The position numbers were made by a program, and so were the translations under genes. This document shows, piece after piece, positions 7,759 to 16,846 of a stretch of 42,550 nucleotides of DNA; the first letter of the stretch is position 1, and every line of letters starts with the position of its first letter. The notes beneath the pieces are model-generated. The model had not been told where the DNA came from. It saw only the letters and a program-made list of their open reading frames with translations, and searched no databases. Source of the stretch: an uncultured Alistipes sp. GTDB lineage: Bacteria > Bacteroidota > Bacteroidia > Bacteroidales > Rikenellaceae. The stretch is taken from assembly GCA_949288735.1 (NCBI GenBank), contig CASELE010000013.1, positions 1 to 42,550 of the forward strand, read 5' to 3'.

Positions 7759-8115
7759 TCAGCGCTCCAGCACGACGCTCACGCGCCCGAGCTTGCCTCC
7801 GAGCGGCGGCGCCAGCTTCGAGACGCGGCACCGCACGTGGCGCAGCTCTCCGCCGAAGCGGCCGTAGAGCGCCCCGATGATATTTTCGGCGACCCGTTCG
7901 ATGGTGTGCTGCGTGCGGCGCATCTCCTCGCGTACGGTTTCGTATACGAGCAGGTAGTTGACCGCCTGCCCCACGTCGTCGTCCGCGGCTACGCGCCCCA
8001 GTTCGGCCGTCAGCTCCAGGTCCACCGTGAAGCGGTTGCCCACTTTCCGTTCGAGCTCGTAGCAGCCGTGATAGGCTCGGAACTCCATGCGTTCCAGTTC
8101 GATGCGGTACTCCAT
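7759..8115 (-). CDS. folB: Dihydroneopterin aldolase
   Basis: The 118-residue enzyme of folate synthesis converts 7,8-dihydroneopterin to 6-hydroxymethyl-7,8-dihydropterin plus glycolaldehyde. Family features are IELERMEFRAYHGCYELER (conserved Glu near residue 22), AVNYLLVYETVREEM, HTIERVAENI and the catalytic Lys at residue 100 within VSKLAPPLGG, where relatives have V.KP. It is the last gene of a dnaX-tyrS-folB unit, starting one base after the tyrS stop codon, and ends at the shared bidirectional terminator. Confidence 0.93.
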   Translation of the reverse strand: MEYRIELERMEFRAYHGCYELERKVGNRFTVDLELTAELGRVAADDDVGQAVNYLLVYETVREEMRRTQHTIERVAENIIGALYGRFGGELRHVRCRVSKLAPPLGGKLGRVSVVLER

Positions 8116-8116
8116 G

Positions 8117-9409
8117 CTATTCGGCCGTCAGCAGGTAGTAGCTCTTCTTGCCCTTCTGTACGAGCAGATAGCGGCCGGCAATCAGCTCCTCGGCCGTAAC
8201 GGGTCGCTGCGGGTCGGCGATGCGCTCCTTGTTGAGCGAAACGCCTCCGCCCTGCACCATCTTGCGGCATTCGCCCTTCGAGGGGAAGATCTGCGCCCGT
8301 TCGGTACAGAGCTCCACGAAGGGGAGGGGAAGGGCGTCACGGGCGACGGTGAAGCGCGGCACGCCCTCGAATACCTGCAGGAAGGTCTCCTCGTCGAGCC
8401 GCCGCAGCGTCTCCGAGGTGGCGCCGCCGAAGAGGATGGCCGAGGCCTCGGCCGCCTGTTCGTAGGCCTCCTTCGAGTGGACCATTGTGGTCACCTCCTG
8501 CGCCAGGCGCCGCTGGAGGATGCGCAGGTGGGGTGCCGCGTCGTGTTCGGCCGTGAGCTGTTCGACGGTAGCGCGGTCGAGCATCGTGAAGATGCGTATG
8601 TAGCGGCGGGCATCCTCGTCGCTCACGTTGAGCCAGAACTGATAGAAGCGGTAGGGCGACGTGTAGCGCGGGTCGAGCCATACGTTGCCGCTCTCGGTCT
8701 TGCCGAACTTGGTGCCGTCGGCCTTGGTGATGAGCGGACAGGTGATGGCGTAGGCCTCGCCGCCCACCTTGCGGCGGATGAGTTCGGTGCCGGTGGTGAT
8801 GTTGCCCCACTGGTCGGCGCCGCCCAGCTGAAGCCTGCAGCCGAGGGTCTCGTAGAGATGGAGGAAGTCGTAGGCCTGCACGAGCTGGTAGGTGAACTCC
8901 GTGAAGGACATGCCCTCGCCCTCGCCGTTGAACCGCTTCTTCACCGAATCCTTCGCCATCATGTAGTTGACCGTAATCAGCTTGCCTATGTCGCGGATGA
9001 AGCCGAGGAAGGAGAGCTCCTTCATCCAGTCGTAGTTGTTGACCATGACGGCGGCGTTCGGAGCCTCCGACTCGAAGTCGAGCAGCTTCGAGAGCTGCCG
9101 TTTGATGGCCTCCTGGTTGTGGCGCAGCGTCTGCTCGTCGAGCAGGTTGCGCTCCTGCGACTTGCCCGAGGGGTCGCCGATCATGCCCGTGGCTCCGCCG
9201 ACGAGGACTACCGGACGGTGGCCGCACGTCTGGAAGTGCTTGAGAATCATTACACCCACAAGGTGGCCGATATGCAGAGAGTCGGCCGTGGGGTCAATGC
9301 CGAGATAGGCGGTCGTCATGCCGCGTTCGAGCTCCTCCTTGGCGCCGGGCATGATGGTATGGATCATGCCGCGCCATTCGAGTTCTTCGATGAAGTTTTT
9401 GATTGCCAT
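8117..9409 (-). CDS. tyrS: Tyrosyl-tRNA synthetase
   Basis: This 430-residue class I aminoacyl-tRNA synthetase charges tRNA-Tyr. The HIGH motif lies at residues 46-49 ([10 protein letters not shown]), the KMSKS-equivalent loop is KFGKT at 234-238, and the tyrosine-pocket blocks [14 protein letters not shown] and [11 protein letters not shown] are present. The C-terminal 60-70 residues form an S4-type RNA-binding domain ([22 protein letters not shown]). The length is typical of TyrRS. It starts 51 bases after dnaX and is tightly followed by folB, so the three are probably cotranscribed. Confidence 0.97.
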   Translation of the reverse strand: MAIKNFIEELEWRGMIHTIMPGAKEELERGMTTAYLGIDPTADSLHIGHLVGVMILKHFQTCGHRPVVLVGGATGMIGDPSGKSQERNLLDEQTLRHNQEAIKRQLSKLLDFESEAPNAAVMVNNYDWMKELSFLGFIRDIGKLITVNYMMAKDSVKKRFNGEGEGMSFTEFTYQLVQAYDFLHLYETLGCRLQLGGADQWGNITTGTELIRRKVGGEAYAITCPLITKADGTKFGKTESGNVWLDPRYTSPYRFYQFWLNVSDEDARRYIRIFTMLDRATVEQLTAEHDAAPHLRILQRRLAQEVTTMVHSKEAYEQAAEASAILFGGATSETLRRLDEETFLQVFEGVPRFTVARDALPLPFVELCTERAQIFPSKGECRKMVQGGGVSLNKERIADPQRPVTAEELIAGRYLLVQKGKKSYYLLTAE

Positions 9410-9460
9410 ATGTTTGCGTTGTTCAGTCTTTTGTCGTTCCGCCCTCCGGCGCGGCGGCCG

Positions 9461-11335
9461 TCACTCCACCTCCAGATCGAGGGCCTTGCGCAACTCGACG
9501 AGCAGCGGATTCCTTTCGGTCATGTGCCGTATGCGGTCTTCGAGCTTGATGGGACGTACCGCCCCGGCCTCCTCCTTCACCTCGATGCGCAGTGCGACGC
9601 TGCCTTCGACGCCCGCCAGCTGGGCGATGCGGGCGAGCATCGCCTGCTCCGAGCGCAGGATCTCGTCGCGCAGCTCTTCGGTAGGTACCGTAATCGAGAG
9701 CGTGTTGCCGCTGATCTCCATCGGTTCGAATGCCGGGACGAAACGCGGCCGGTGACGTTGCAGCAGGGCGAGGATGCGCTCGCGCGCCCCCTCCAGCTTC
9801 TGCTGTGCCTGAGGATCGGCCGCTGTGGTCGGCGCTGCGGGGTTCGCGGGCGTCTCGGTTTCGGCGGCGGCCGGCGGCGGGATGGTGAGCAGGTCGGTGA
9901 GCGAGGTGCCCGATACGAGGGGCCGGCGGCCGGCGGCCGCCGGCGCGGCTGCGCTGTGCCGTGCTTGTACGGGTGTGTTCGTGTGCGGCTCTTCGGTGCG
10001 GTGTTTCAGCGTTTGCCTTCCGGCGTCTGCCTGCGATTCTTCGGTGCCGGGGCGGCACTCCTCCGCCCGCCTCTCCGGCGGTGCGGCCGCAGCCTCGCTC
10101 TCCGCGCGGCGCGGCGTCGGGACTCCGGAGCCGCTCTCCTCCCTCCCGGCGGGGACGGTTGCGGTGGCGGGGTGCGCGGGCGCGGCATTCGTGCCGCGGG
10201 GCAGCTCGGGCAGCGGAAGCTCCGGGCTCAGGGATTCATTTTTTTTTTGACCGGCGCCGGCCAGTTTCATCAGTCCCAGTTCCACCAGCAGCCGCTGGTT
10301 CGACGATTGTCTGATGCGTCCGTCGATTTCGGCCAGCAGGCCGATGCCTCCGAAGAGAAAGGCGGTGTCGCAGGCCGCGGCCTGCGTGCGGTAACGCTCG
10401 GCGACGCTGCCCGTCGCCTCGATCAGGGAGAAGGTACGCGGGTCCTTGGCCACGAGCAGGTCGCGCAGGTGGCGCCCGAGTCCCGTCGCGAAGGTCTGGA
10501 CCGTGAAGCCGCGGGCCACCACTTCGTCGAGCGCGACGAGTGCGGCGGCGTAGTCGCCGCGGAGCAGCAGGTCGACGACCGTGAAATAGGTGTCGTAGTC
10601 GAGCACGTTGAGCGTGCGGGCCACCTCGCGGTAGCGGAGCTGCGTGCCGCAGAACGAGACCGCCTTGTCGAACATCGAGAGGGCGTCGCGCATGCCGCCG
10701 TCGGCCTTCTGGGCGATCAGGTGGAGCGACTCGTCGTCGGCGTCGACCCCCTCCCGGGCAGCGATATCCTTCATGTACTCCACGGCGTCCTCGGTGCGGA
10801 TGCGGTTGAAGTCGTAGATCTGGCAGCGCGAGAGGATGGTGGGTATGATCTTGTGTTTCTCGGTGGTGGCGAGGATGAAGACGGCGTGGGCGGGCGGCTC
10901 CTCGAGCGTCTTGAGGAAGGCGTTGAAGGCGGCCTGCGAGAGCATGTGCACCTCGTCGATGATGAAGACCGAGTAGCGGCCCTCCTGCGGGATGATGCGC
11001 ACCTGCTCGATGAGCGAACGGATATCCTCGACCGAGTTGTTCGAGGCGGCGTCGAGCTCGTGGATGTTGAACGAACGCCCCTCCTCGAACGAGCGGCACG
11101 AGGCGCACTCGCCGCACGCCTCGCCGTTGCGCGGGGCCTGGCAGTTGATCGTCTTGGCGAAGATGCGGGCGCAGGTCGTCTTGCCCACGCCGCGCGGGCC
11201 GCAGAAAAGGTAGGCATGGGCCAGCTGTCCGCGTTCGACGGCATTGCGGAGCGTGGAGGTGATATGACCCTGTCCGACGACCGACGCGAAGGTCGCGGGG
11301 CGGTATTTCCGGGCGCTGACGACGAAATCACTCAT
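9461..11335 (-). CDS. dnaX: DNA polymerase III tau (and gamma) subunit
   Basis: The 624-residue clamp-loader ATPase has Walker A GPRGVGKT at 46-53, a zinc module Cys65/74/77/80, Walker B VFIIDEVH at 123-130 and the SRC motif in ILSRCQIYDF near residue 165. Domain III ends near residue 360. A run of ten A follows (codons 363-366), after which comes a low-complexity Pro/Ala/Glu linker and a C-terminal region that would contact helicase and polymerase. Slippage in the A run yields a stop almost at once, producing a 366-residue gamma-like form. The start is the ATG at 11335, seven bases after a TATCTTTG promoter box; upstream in-frame Met codons lie beyond the promoter. It heads the dnaX-tyrS-folB unit. 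Confidence 0.96.
   Translation of the reverse strand: MSDFVVSARKYRPATFASVVGQGHITSTLRNAVERGQLAHAYLFCGPRGVGKTTCARIFAKTINCQAPRNGEACGECASCRSFEEGRSFNIHELDAASNNSVEDIRSLIEQVRIIPQEGRYSVFIIDEVHMLSQAAFNAFLKTLEEPPAHAVFILATTEKHKIIPTILSRCQIYDFNRIRTEDAVEYMKDIAAREGVDADDESLHLIAQKADGGMRDALSMFDKAVSFCGTQLRYREVARTLNVLDYDTYFTVVDLLLRGDYAAALVALDEVVARGFTVQTFATGLGRHLRDLLVAKDPRTFSLIEATGSVAERYRTQAAACDTAFLFGGIGLLAEIDGRIRQSSNQRLLVELGLMKLAGAGQKKNESLSPELPLPELPRGTNAAPAHPATATVPAGREESGSGVPTPRRAESEAAAAPPERRAEECRPGTEESQADAGRQTLKHRTEEPHTNTPVQARHSAAAPAAAGRRPLVSGTSLTDLLTIPPPAAAETETPANPAAPTTAADPQAQQKLEGARERILALLQRHRPRFVPAFEPMEISGNTLSITVPTEELRDEILRSEQAMLARIAQLAGVEGSVALRIEVKEEAGAVRPIKLEDRIRHMTERNPLLVELRKALDLEVE
10236..10252 (-). promoter_or_regulatory. 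Slippery A10 run in dnaX with adjacent out-of-frame stops
   Basis: On the coding strand GGTC is followed by ten A and then TGAATCC. In the normal frame this reads G-Q-K-K-N-E-S. Gaining one A, or a -1 ribosomal shift, gives Q-K-K-K and then TGA. Losing one A gives Q-K-K-M-N-P and then TGA. Either slip therefore ends translation right after clamp-loader domain III. Confidence 0.7.
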
Positions 11336-11342
11336 AGTACGG

Positions 11343-11373
11343 CAAAGATACGCATAAGCGGGCGTAAAAGCAA
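11343..11373 (-). promoter_or_regulatory. dnaX promoter
   Basis: On the minus strand TTG (11371-11373), 20 bases, TATCTTTG (11343-11350), then seven bases to the dnaX ATG. It matches the Bacteroidota consensus and leaves almost no leader. Confidence 0.8.
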
Positions 11374-11402
11374 CTTTAGTTGATTTTACCGGGCGGGAGT
11401 AT

Positions 11403-11786
11403 CTAAGGAGCCCGCTGAAGATACGACAAACGGCCGGCAAATGCACGCCTTTGCCGGGTGCTGGGATGCGTGTCGGTTACGTGGTCTGGCGGTCGATGAT
11501 CCGGATAGCGTTGCATGGACGCCGGTTGCTGCACTGCCGGGATGCTGAATGAAAAATGCAGCTGTAACTCTTTCCGGTTGTCCCGAATGACGACGACCGC
11601 CGGAAAGCCTTCGATGCCCGGCCCATCGGCGAAAGCCCGCGTGGTATAAAAACAGGGAATGTCGCTTTGCTGTGTGATGAAGTTTTCTTCGGCCGGAGCA
11701 TCCGGCGGATTGACCGCCAGAAAGCGCATGCCGTTCTGCTGCGAGCCGAATATAAGATCGTGTAATGGGTGTTTATATGCCGAATA
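11403..11786 (-). pseudogene. Possible decayed thioredoxin-like (TlpA-type) remnant
   Basis: The open frame begins after a TGA and has no Met before residue 20. It reads NGMRFLAVNPPDAPAEENF, then IPCFYTTRAFADG, then IEGFPAVVVIRDNRKELQL. This resembles the C-terminal half of a TlpA-like thioredoxin fold: a predicted strand, the cis-Pro region GFPAVVVI, then D-x-x-x-K/E. The N-terminal half with the CxxC motif is missing and the last 40 residues look like random translation. I read it as a gene fragment; a chance open frame is possible. The stretch between dnaX and the lipoprotein (11374-11970) holds nothing else recognisable except the lipoprotein terminator. Confidence 0.3.
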
Positions 11787-11880
11787 TCAGCGAGATACGA
11801 TATATGGTACCGAAATAAATATTGCCTGATTTGTTTTTCCTTTCGGGAAATAGTCTGTTTCGGATGGGGGTATGAAATAG

Positions 11881-11918
11881 AAAAAAGAAGTTGTCCGGGG
11901 TCCGCCGGACAACTTCTT
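11881..11918 (-). terminator. Terminator of the peptidase-lipoprotein operon
   Basis: A 14-bp stem (11885-11898 with 11905-11918) with loop GGTCCG is followed on the minus strand by a run of six T. It is 52 bases past the lipoprotein stop. Confidence 0.87.
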
Positions 11919-11970
11919 GAAATACGCGAATCCATGCGACGGCCGAACACCGTCGACGTTATCTGTTCCT

Positions 11971-12618
11971 CTATTCGGGAAACACGACGATCGGGTCTTG
12001 TAAATAGTGATATTCCGCAGCCTTTTCTTCGGTAAGCGATTTCCAAACCACACGGATCCCTGTGATCGGTGCGACAGCCTTGTCCAGAATCGGCGCCCAA
12101 TCCTTCCGGACGAATTCGTTGATATCCATGTCGAATTCGACGCGATCCTCTGCCAACGAGCGGAGCCGCAAAGTCATGCCCTCGTAAATATTTCGCCCGG
12201 CAGTCTCCGGAATGTTGGCATTCAACCGAATGGTATTCGCGTTCGGATTCAGGAAGAGACTGTAAAGTCCGCGGTAAACCAATAACTTCTCGCCTTCGGA
12301 ATCGCCGGTATAGGGTGTTACATAATATTTATCTATGGCTGTCCCGTCTTCGCTGCAATGGAAAACCCCCAAATAGAGATCAGGATAGAATGCAAGCCCC
12401 ATATTGGCCCGGAGATCCTGCAACGAAGTGATTGTATCGACTTTTTCTATTCCATCCGTAATATAAGTAAAGGAGGAGTCCGAGATCCAGTATTTCCCTG
12501 CGATCACACTCTTCAGTTCGAGTTTGGGTTCCAGCTGCGGGACCGGATCGTCGTCGCTGCAAGCGGTAACCAGCAGCACGACGGCCGCCAGCCAACCGAA
12601 ACGATTTATATTTTTCAT
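11971..12618 (-). CDS. Hypothetical surface-exposed lipoprotein
   Basis: The 215-residue product starts with a lipoprotein signal ending LLVTAC at Cys20. The residues after the Cys, SDDDP, match the acidic S-D/E-D/E lipoprotein export signal that sends Bacteroidota lipoproteins to the cell surface. I recognise no catalytic motif. The mature part is rich in beta-prone stretches (GKYWISDSSFTYI, GMTLRLRSLAEDRVEFDM), which would suit a lipocalin-like or beta-sandwich fold. It lies 23 bases downstream of a C10 peptidase on the same strand and is probably its operon partner. In Bacteroides fragilis, C10 peptidases are encoded beside small inhibitor lipoproteins, so an inhibitor role is possible but not shown by the sequence. 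GC content is visibly lower than in flanking genes. Confidence 0.75.
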   Translation of the reverse strand: MKNINRFGWLAAVVLLVTACSDDDPVPQLEPKLELKSVIAGKYWISDSSFTYITDGIEKVDTITSLQDLRANMGLAFYPDLYLGVFHCSEDGTAIDKYYVTPYTGDSEGEKLLVYRGLYSLFLNPNANTIRLNANIPETAGRNIYEGMTLRLRSLAEDRVEFDMDINEFVRKDWAPILDKAVAPITGIRVVWKSLTEEKAAEYHYLQDPIVVFPE

Positions 12619-12641
12619 GGCTTGTCTTGGTTTTGAAAAGT

Positions 12642-13919
12642 TTATTGTAAATTATAGGTAAAGATGCTGTTGACGTACTTGTATTTGTAAAATATGCCGA
12701 AAACATACAACCCGTCGTCGCCTCCGTACCATCCGTAGTTGCAATACGCATAATCTTCTACATATGATTCGCCTGCGGGTGCTATCGATCGTGTCTTGCG
12801 CATCCACCCGTCCAGAACCCATGCATGTCCCGGTTTTTCGGTCGAATAATCCAACTCGCCCGTGATGAAGATCGGATGCTTTTTTACAAAAAGCATCGGA
12901 CGGGCATATTTTTCCGTAAACTCAATCATCGGCATTTCTTCCGGTTCGACCGGTTGATAGTCCGGGTTCCACTTCCGCGTCCCCGGAACTTCAATTTTTT
13001 CCGCTTGGGCATAAATCCGATTCATCATACCGGATTGCATGAAATCGAGCACATTCCTACTGGATCCTGTATAGGAACCGTTCGGGTAGTCTATGCCTAA
13101 TCTGAGACCTACATCATGAATGAATTTCGCCGTATAATCCTGTATTTCTTCCGGAGCATCGTCCAGATTCGTATAGTCTGTCGCCTGATCGATCTTCGTC
13201 CAGTCGAGCGGCATGCCGGTGATGCTGCGCGGTCCTCGTCCGAAAGTCGCATGGTTATAAGCGAGAATTTGTGAGAACGCGATAGCGATGCATCCGGCAC
13301 CGACCTTTTCACCGTCATCGCTCACGCAATATTTTCCGTAAATTCCATTTTGCCCCCACTTCGTCTTCACGAACGAGGGCTGGTGCTCCTTGATGACCCA
13401 GTCGCCCGAGATGCGGGCTGTGGGCGTCGGATCGTCCGCCGAGCGCAGGATGTAATCGGCCACGAGCGCATCGACATAGGTCGGCGTGTCGACCTGCTCG
13501 CCGCTGTCGACGCTCAGTTTGGCCGCAACCAGCGTTCCCGGCGTCATCCCGCCCTTGCCGACGATGGCCACGACCGACGGCAGATGCGGATCGGCGCCGA
13601 GGATGGCATAGCCTCCGTCCGCGAAATTGACGATGTAGGCGAGCGAATCCCCGCCCTCTGCGGCGCCGGTGCGGGTGGCGGCGCCGAAGTCACTGCGGCG
13701 TAGTACGGCGATGGTTTCCGCATCGAATACGGCGTTGCGGGTGGAATTGCGCATGGCTCCCAACTGCTGCCGCAGATCGGAGAGCGCTTCTTGTATGGGG
13801 ATAGCCTCCGTGGGGATATGTGTCGTTCGAGAAGATGTTTCGAACGACTCTTCGTTTCGGGTACATCCTCCCGCTACCATGGATAGGAAAACGGGGAGGA
13901 AAAAGAGAAACTTTTTCAT
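12642..13919 (-). CDS. C10-family (SpeB-like) cysteine peptidase, lipoprotein
   Basis: The 425-residue protein resembles streptopain. It begins with a signal peptide and likely lipid-modified Cys19 (MVAGGC). A Spi-like inhibitory propeptide follows at about residues 30-180, with the block YIVNFADGGYAILGADPHLPSVVAIVG. The catalytic domain has Cys210 in VGAGCIAIAFSQIL, His365 in PGHAWVLDGW and the YCNYGWYGGDDGLY block equivalent to the N-W-G-W-GG region of SpeB. It is probably made as a zymogen on the envelope, where it would degrade host or dietary protein. The start at 13919 was chosen for the signal peptide. It is divergent from clpB and followed by the surface lipoprotein. Base composition is lower in GC, especially in the second half, which suggests accessory or acquired DNA. 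Confidence 0.9.
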   Translation of the reverse strand: MKKFLFFLPVFLSMVAGGCTRNEESFETSSRTTHIPTEAIPIQEALSDLRQQLGAMRNSTRNAVFDAETIAVLRRSDFGAATRTGAAEGGDSLAYIVNFADGGYAILGADPHLPSVVAIVGKGGMTPGTLVAAKLSVDSGEQVDTPTYVDALVADYILRSADDPTPTARISGDWVIKEHQPSFVKTKWGQNGIYGKYCVSDDGEKVGAGCIAIAFSQILAYNHATFGRGPRSITGMPLDWTKIDQATDYTNLDDAPEEIQDYTAKFIHDVGLRLGIDYPNGSYTGSSRNVLDFMQSGMMNRIYAQAEKIEVPGTRKWNPDYQPVEPEEMPMIEFTEKYARPMLFVKKHPIFITGELDYSTEKPGHAWVLDGWMRKTRSIAPAGESYVEDYAYCNYGWYGGDDGLYVFGIFYKYKYVNSIFTYNLQ

Positions 13920-13928
13920 AGGTGTATA

Positions 13929-13936
13929 CAAATATA
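13929..13936 (-). promoter_or_regulatory. -7 element of the C10 peptidase operon
   Basis: TATATTTG on the minus strand lies nine bases before the peptidase ATG. The only TTG upstream is 13 bases away, too close for the consensus, so the -33 element is unclear. Confidence 0.5.
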
Positions 13937-14009
13937 ATACTAATTTCGGCAAGACCGGTAAGATAAATCGGCTTGAATCGTATCATGCCCGGGCTTAAGA
14001 CCGACAAAA

Positions 14010-14068
14010 TGACAAGGTCCCGTCCGGTTCCGATGACAGGATGTGACATTCCGCCTCCGGATCTGTCA
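14010..14068. promoter_or_regulatory. Repeated TGACA motifs between the C10 peptidase and clpB
   Basis: TGACA occurs at 14010-14014, 14034-14038 and 14044-14048, and in inverse orientation (TGTCA) at 14064-14068. The last three start 10 and 20 bases apart, i.e. whole helical turns, and the last two form an inverted pair. They may be an operator for clpB or the peptidase. No CIRCE or HAIR heat-shock element is visible. The rest of the intergenic region is featureless. Confidence 0.3.
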
Positions 14069-14151
14069 GCGTGTCGTGCGAAGGGCGATTGGCGGGCGTT
14101 TTGCAGGGAATGAAACCGAACACCCGAAAATAACGGAAAAACGGAAGAAAT

Positions 14152-16749
14152 ATGAACATCAACACTCTGACAATCAAAGCGCAGGAAGCGCTGCAGAATG
14201 CTGTGGCACTGGCCCGCGACCACGGACAGCAGGCCGTGGAGCCCATGCACCTGCTGGCGGTACTCGTGCGCGAAGACGATTCGCTCGCGTCGTTCCTGCT
14301 GGGACGCGTGGGGGTGGGTGTCCGCGCTCTGCGCGACGAGGTGCGGCGTGCCGTGGAGCAGCTGCCCCGCGTGGAGGGGGGCGGCGAGCCCTTCTTCGCG
14401 ACCGATACGACGAAAGTCATCCAGCGGGCCGTGGACTTCACGAAGAACTTCAACGACCGCTATGCCTCGATCGAACATCTGCTGCTGGCCCTCGTGGCCG
14501 AGCGCGGTGCCGTCTCCGACCTGCTGAAGCGGGCCGGTGCCACGGAGAAGGAGCTCGTGGAGGCGATCCGCACCTTCCGCCGGGGGTCGACGGTCGACTC
14601 GCCCACGGCCGAGAAGGAGTTCGACGCCCTGGGCAAGTACGCCGTCAACCTCAACGAGATGGCGCGTTCGGGCAAGCTCGACCCCGTAATCGGGCGTGAC
14701 GAGGAGATCCGGCGTGTGCTGCAGATTCTCTCGCGCCGCACGAAGAACAACCCGATTCTCGTGGGTGAGGCGGGCGTCGGCAAGACGGCCATCGCCGAGG
14801 GTATCGCCCACCGTATCGTCGACGGCGACGTGCCCGAGAATCTGAAGTCGAAGGTGATCTACTCGCTCGATATGGGTGCGCTGATCGCCGGAGCGAAGTA
14901 CCAGGGCGAATTCGAGGAGCGTCTGAAGGCCGTCGTGCAGGAGGTCGTCGCCTCCGACGGCGACATCCTGCTCTTCATCGACGAGATCCACACCCTCGTG
15001 GGGGCGGGCAAGTCGTCCGGGGCGATGGATGCTGCAAACATCCTCAAGCCGGCGCTGGCGCGCGGCGAGCTGCGCACGATAGGCGCCACGACGCTCGACG
15101 AGTTCCAGAAATACTTCGAGCAGGACAAGGCGCTCGAACGCCGTTTCCAGAAGGTGATGGTCGACGAGCCCTCGCAGGAGGATGCCATTTCGATTCTCCG
15201 TGGTCTGAAGGAGCGTTACGAGAACCACCACCAGGTGCGCATCAGGGACGAGGCGATCGTGGCGGCCGTCGAACTCTCGTCGCGTTACATCACCTCGCGG
15301 TTCCTGCCCGACAAGGCGATCGACCTGGTCGACGAGGCGGCGTCGCGGCTTCGCCTGGAGATGAACTCCGTACCCGAGGAGATCGATACGCTCGACCGCC
15401 GCGTACGTCAGCTCGAGATCGAACGCGAGGCCATCCGCCGCGAGAAGGATGCCGAGCGGCTCGCGCAGCTCGACCGCGAAATCGGCGAACTGAAGGCGCG
15501 CGACTCCGAGATGCGGGCCAGATGGCAGGGGCAGCGCGACCTGCTGAAGAAGATACAGGCCGACAAGGATCTCATCGAGCGGCTCCGAATCGAGGCGCAG
15601 CAGGCCGAACGTCAGGGAGACTACGGCCGGGTGGCCGAAATCCGCTACGGCCGGATTCAGGAGGCCGAGAAGCGCATCGCCGCCCTGCAGGAGGAGTTCC
15701 GGCTTACGTCGGCCGGCGAAGCGATGATCAAGGAGGAGGTCGACGCGCAGGATATCGCCGAGGTGGTGTCGCGCTGGACGGGTATCCCCGTGTCGCGCAT
15801 GCTCGCCTCCGAGCGCGAAAAGCTGCTGCACATGGAGGAGGAGCTGCACAAGCGCGTCGTCGGACAGGACCGCGCCATCGAGGCCATCTCCGATGCCGTG
15901 CGCCGGTCGCGTGCCGGACTGAACGACCCGCGTCGTCCGATCGGTTCGTTCATCTTCCTGGGCACCACGGGCGTGGGCAAGACCGAGCTGGCCAAGGCCC
16001 TGGCCGAGTTTCTCTTCAACGACGACTCGATGATGACGCGTATCGACATGAGCGAATACCAGGAGCGCCACAGCGTCTCGCGTCTGGTGGGCGCCCCTCC
16101 GGGATATGTCGGCTACGACGAGGGGGGACAGCTGACCGAGGCCGTACGACGCAAGCCCTATTCGGTGGTGCTGCTCGACGAGATCGAAAAGGCCCATCCC
16201 GACGTCTTCAACATCCTGCTGCAGGTGCTCGACGACGGACGTCTGACCGACAACAAGGGTCGGACGGTCGACTTCCGCAACACGATCATCATCATGACCT
16301 CGAATATGGGTTCGCACCTCATCCAGGAGCGTTTCGCCGCAGCCTTCGAGGGCGGACGCATCGATCCCGAGACGGTCGAGCGCACGCGGCAGGAGGTGAT
16401 CGAGCTCCTGAAGCAGCAGCTCAAGCCCGAGTTCCTGAACCGTATCGACGAGATCGTGATGTTCGAGCCGCTCATGCGGAAGGATATCGAGCGCATCGTC
16501 GACATCCAGCTCGGCATCGTGCGGCGGATGCTGCACGAAAACGGCATCGAGCTCGACTACACGCCGGCGGCACGCGCCTGGATCGCCGATGCCGGTTACG
16601 ATCCGCTCTTCGGCGCCCGTCCCGTGAAGCGGACCATCCAGCGGCTCATCGTGAACGAGCTTTCGAAGCGGATTCTGGCGGGCGACGTGAACCGCGCGAA
16701 GCCCATCCGCATCGATGCCGGCGACGACGGACTCCTCTTCGCCAACTGA
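14152..16749 (+). CDS. clpB: ATP-dependent disaggregase ClpB
   Basis: This 865-residue Hsp100 chaperone has the full ClpB layout. The N domain covers about residues 1-145. AAA+ domain 1 has Walker A GEAGVGKT near 205 and Walker [17 protein letters not shown] long coiled-coil middle domain at about 400-525 distinguishes ClpB from ClpA/C and contacts DnaK. AAA+ domain 2 has Walker A GTTGVGKT near 604 and [16 protein letters not shown]. Pore loop 1 is visible in [10 protein letters not shown] and pore loop 2 in GYVGYDEGG. It works as a cytosolic hexamer that threads aggregated protein through its pore. It is monocistronic with a strong terminator. No TAnnTTTG box is evident close upstream; the TGACA repeats there may be regulatory. 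Confidence 0.97.
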   Translation: MNINTLTIKAQEALQNAVALARDHGQQAVEPMHLLAVLVREDDSLASFLLGRVGVGVRALRDEVRRAVEQLPRVEGGGEPFFATDTTKVIQRAVDFTKNFNDRYASIEHLLLALVAERGAVSDLLKRAGATEKELVEAIRTFRRGSTVDSPTAEKEFDALGKYAVNLNEMARSGKLDPVIGRDEEIRRVLQILSRRTKNNPILVGEAGVGKTAIAEGIAHRIVDGDVPENLKSKVIYSLDMGALIAGAKYQGEFEERLKAVVQEVVASDGDILLFIDEIHTLVGAGKSSGAMDAANILKPALARGELRTIGATTLDEFQKYFEQDKALERRFQKVMVDEPSQEDAISILRGLKERYENHHQVRIRDEAIVAAVELSSRYITSRFLPDKAIDLVDEAASRLRLEMNSVPEEIDTLDRRVRQLEIEREAIRREKDAERLAQLDREIGELKARDSEMRARWQGQRDLLKKIQADKDLIERLRIEAQQAERQGDYGRVAEIRYGRIQEAEKRIAALQEEFRLTSAGEAMIKEEVDAQDIAEVVSRWTGIPVSRMLASEREKLLHMEEELHKRVVGQDRAIEAISDAVRRSRAGLNDPRRPIGSFIFLGTTGVGKTELAKALAEFLFNDDSMMTRIDMSEYQERHSVSRLVGAPPGYVGYDEGGQLTEAVRRKPYSVVLLDEIEKAHPDVFNILLQVLDDGRLTDNKGRTVDFRNTIIIMTSNMGSHLIQERFAAAFEGGRIDPETVERTRQEVIELLKQQLKPEFLNRIDEIVMFEPLMRKDIERIVDIQLGIVRRMLHENGIELDYTPAARAWIADAGYDPLFGARPVKRTIQRLIVNELSKRILAGDVNRAKPIRIDAGDDGLLFAN

Positions 16750-16770
16750 TGCGGAGCGTCTCTGCGGAGC

Positions 16771-16812
16771 GAGGGGGAGGCAGTACTTACCGGTACTGCC
16801 TCCCCCTCTTTT
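16771..16812 (+). terminator. Intrinsic terminator after clpB
   Basis: A 16-bp stem (16771-16786 with 16793-16808), loop TTACCG, then TTTT. It separates clpB from the convergent glycosyltransferase gene. Confidence 0.92.
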
Positions 16813-16846
16813 CGTATGCATGCGGGCGGCCGACCCCTCCGTCGCG

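Noticed and set aside
9960..10200. Tandem repeat or recombination hot spot in dnaX
   Set aside because: The irregular GC-rich stretch simply encodes the Pro/Ala/Glu-rich tau linker; no regular repeat unit exists.
8087..11383. A 1,098-codon open frame on the plus strand
   Set aside because: It lies antisense to tyrS and dnaX and has no recognisable domain.
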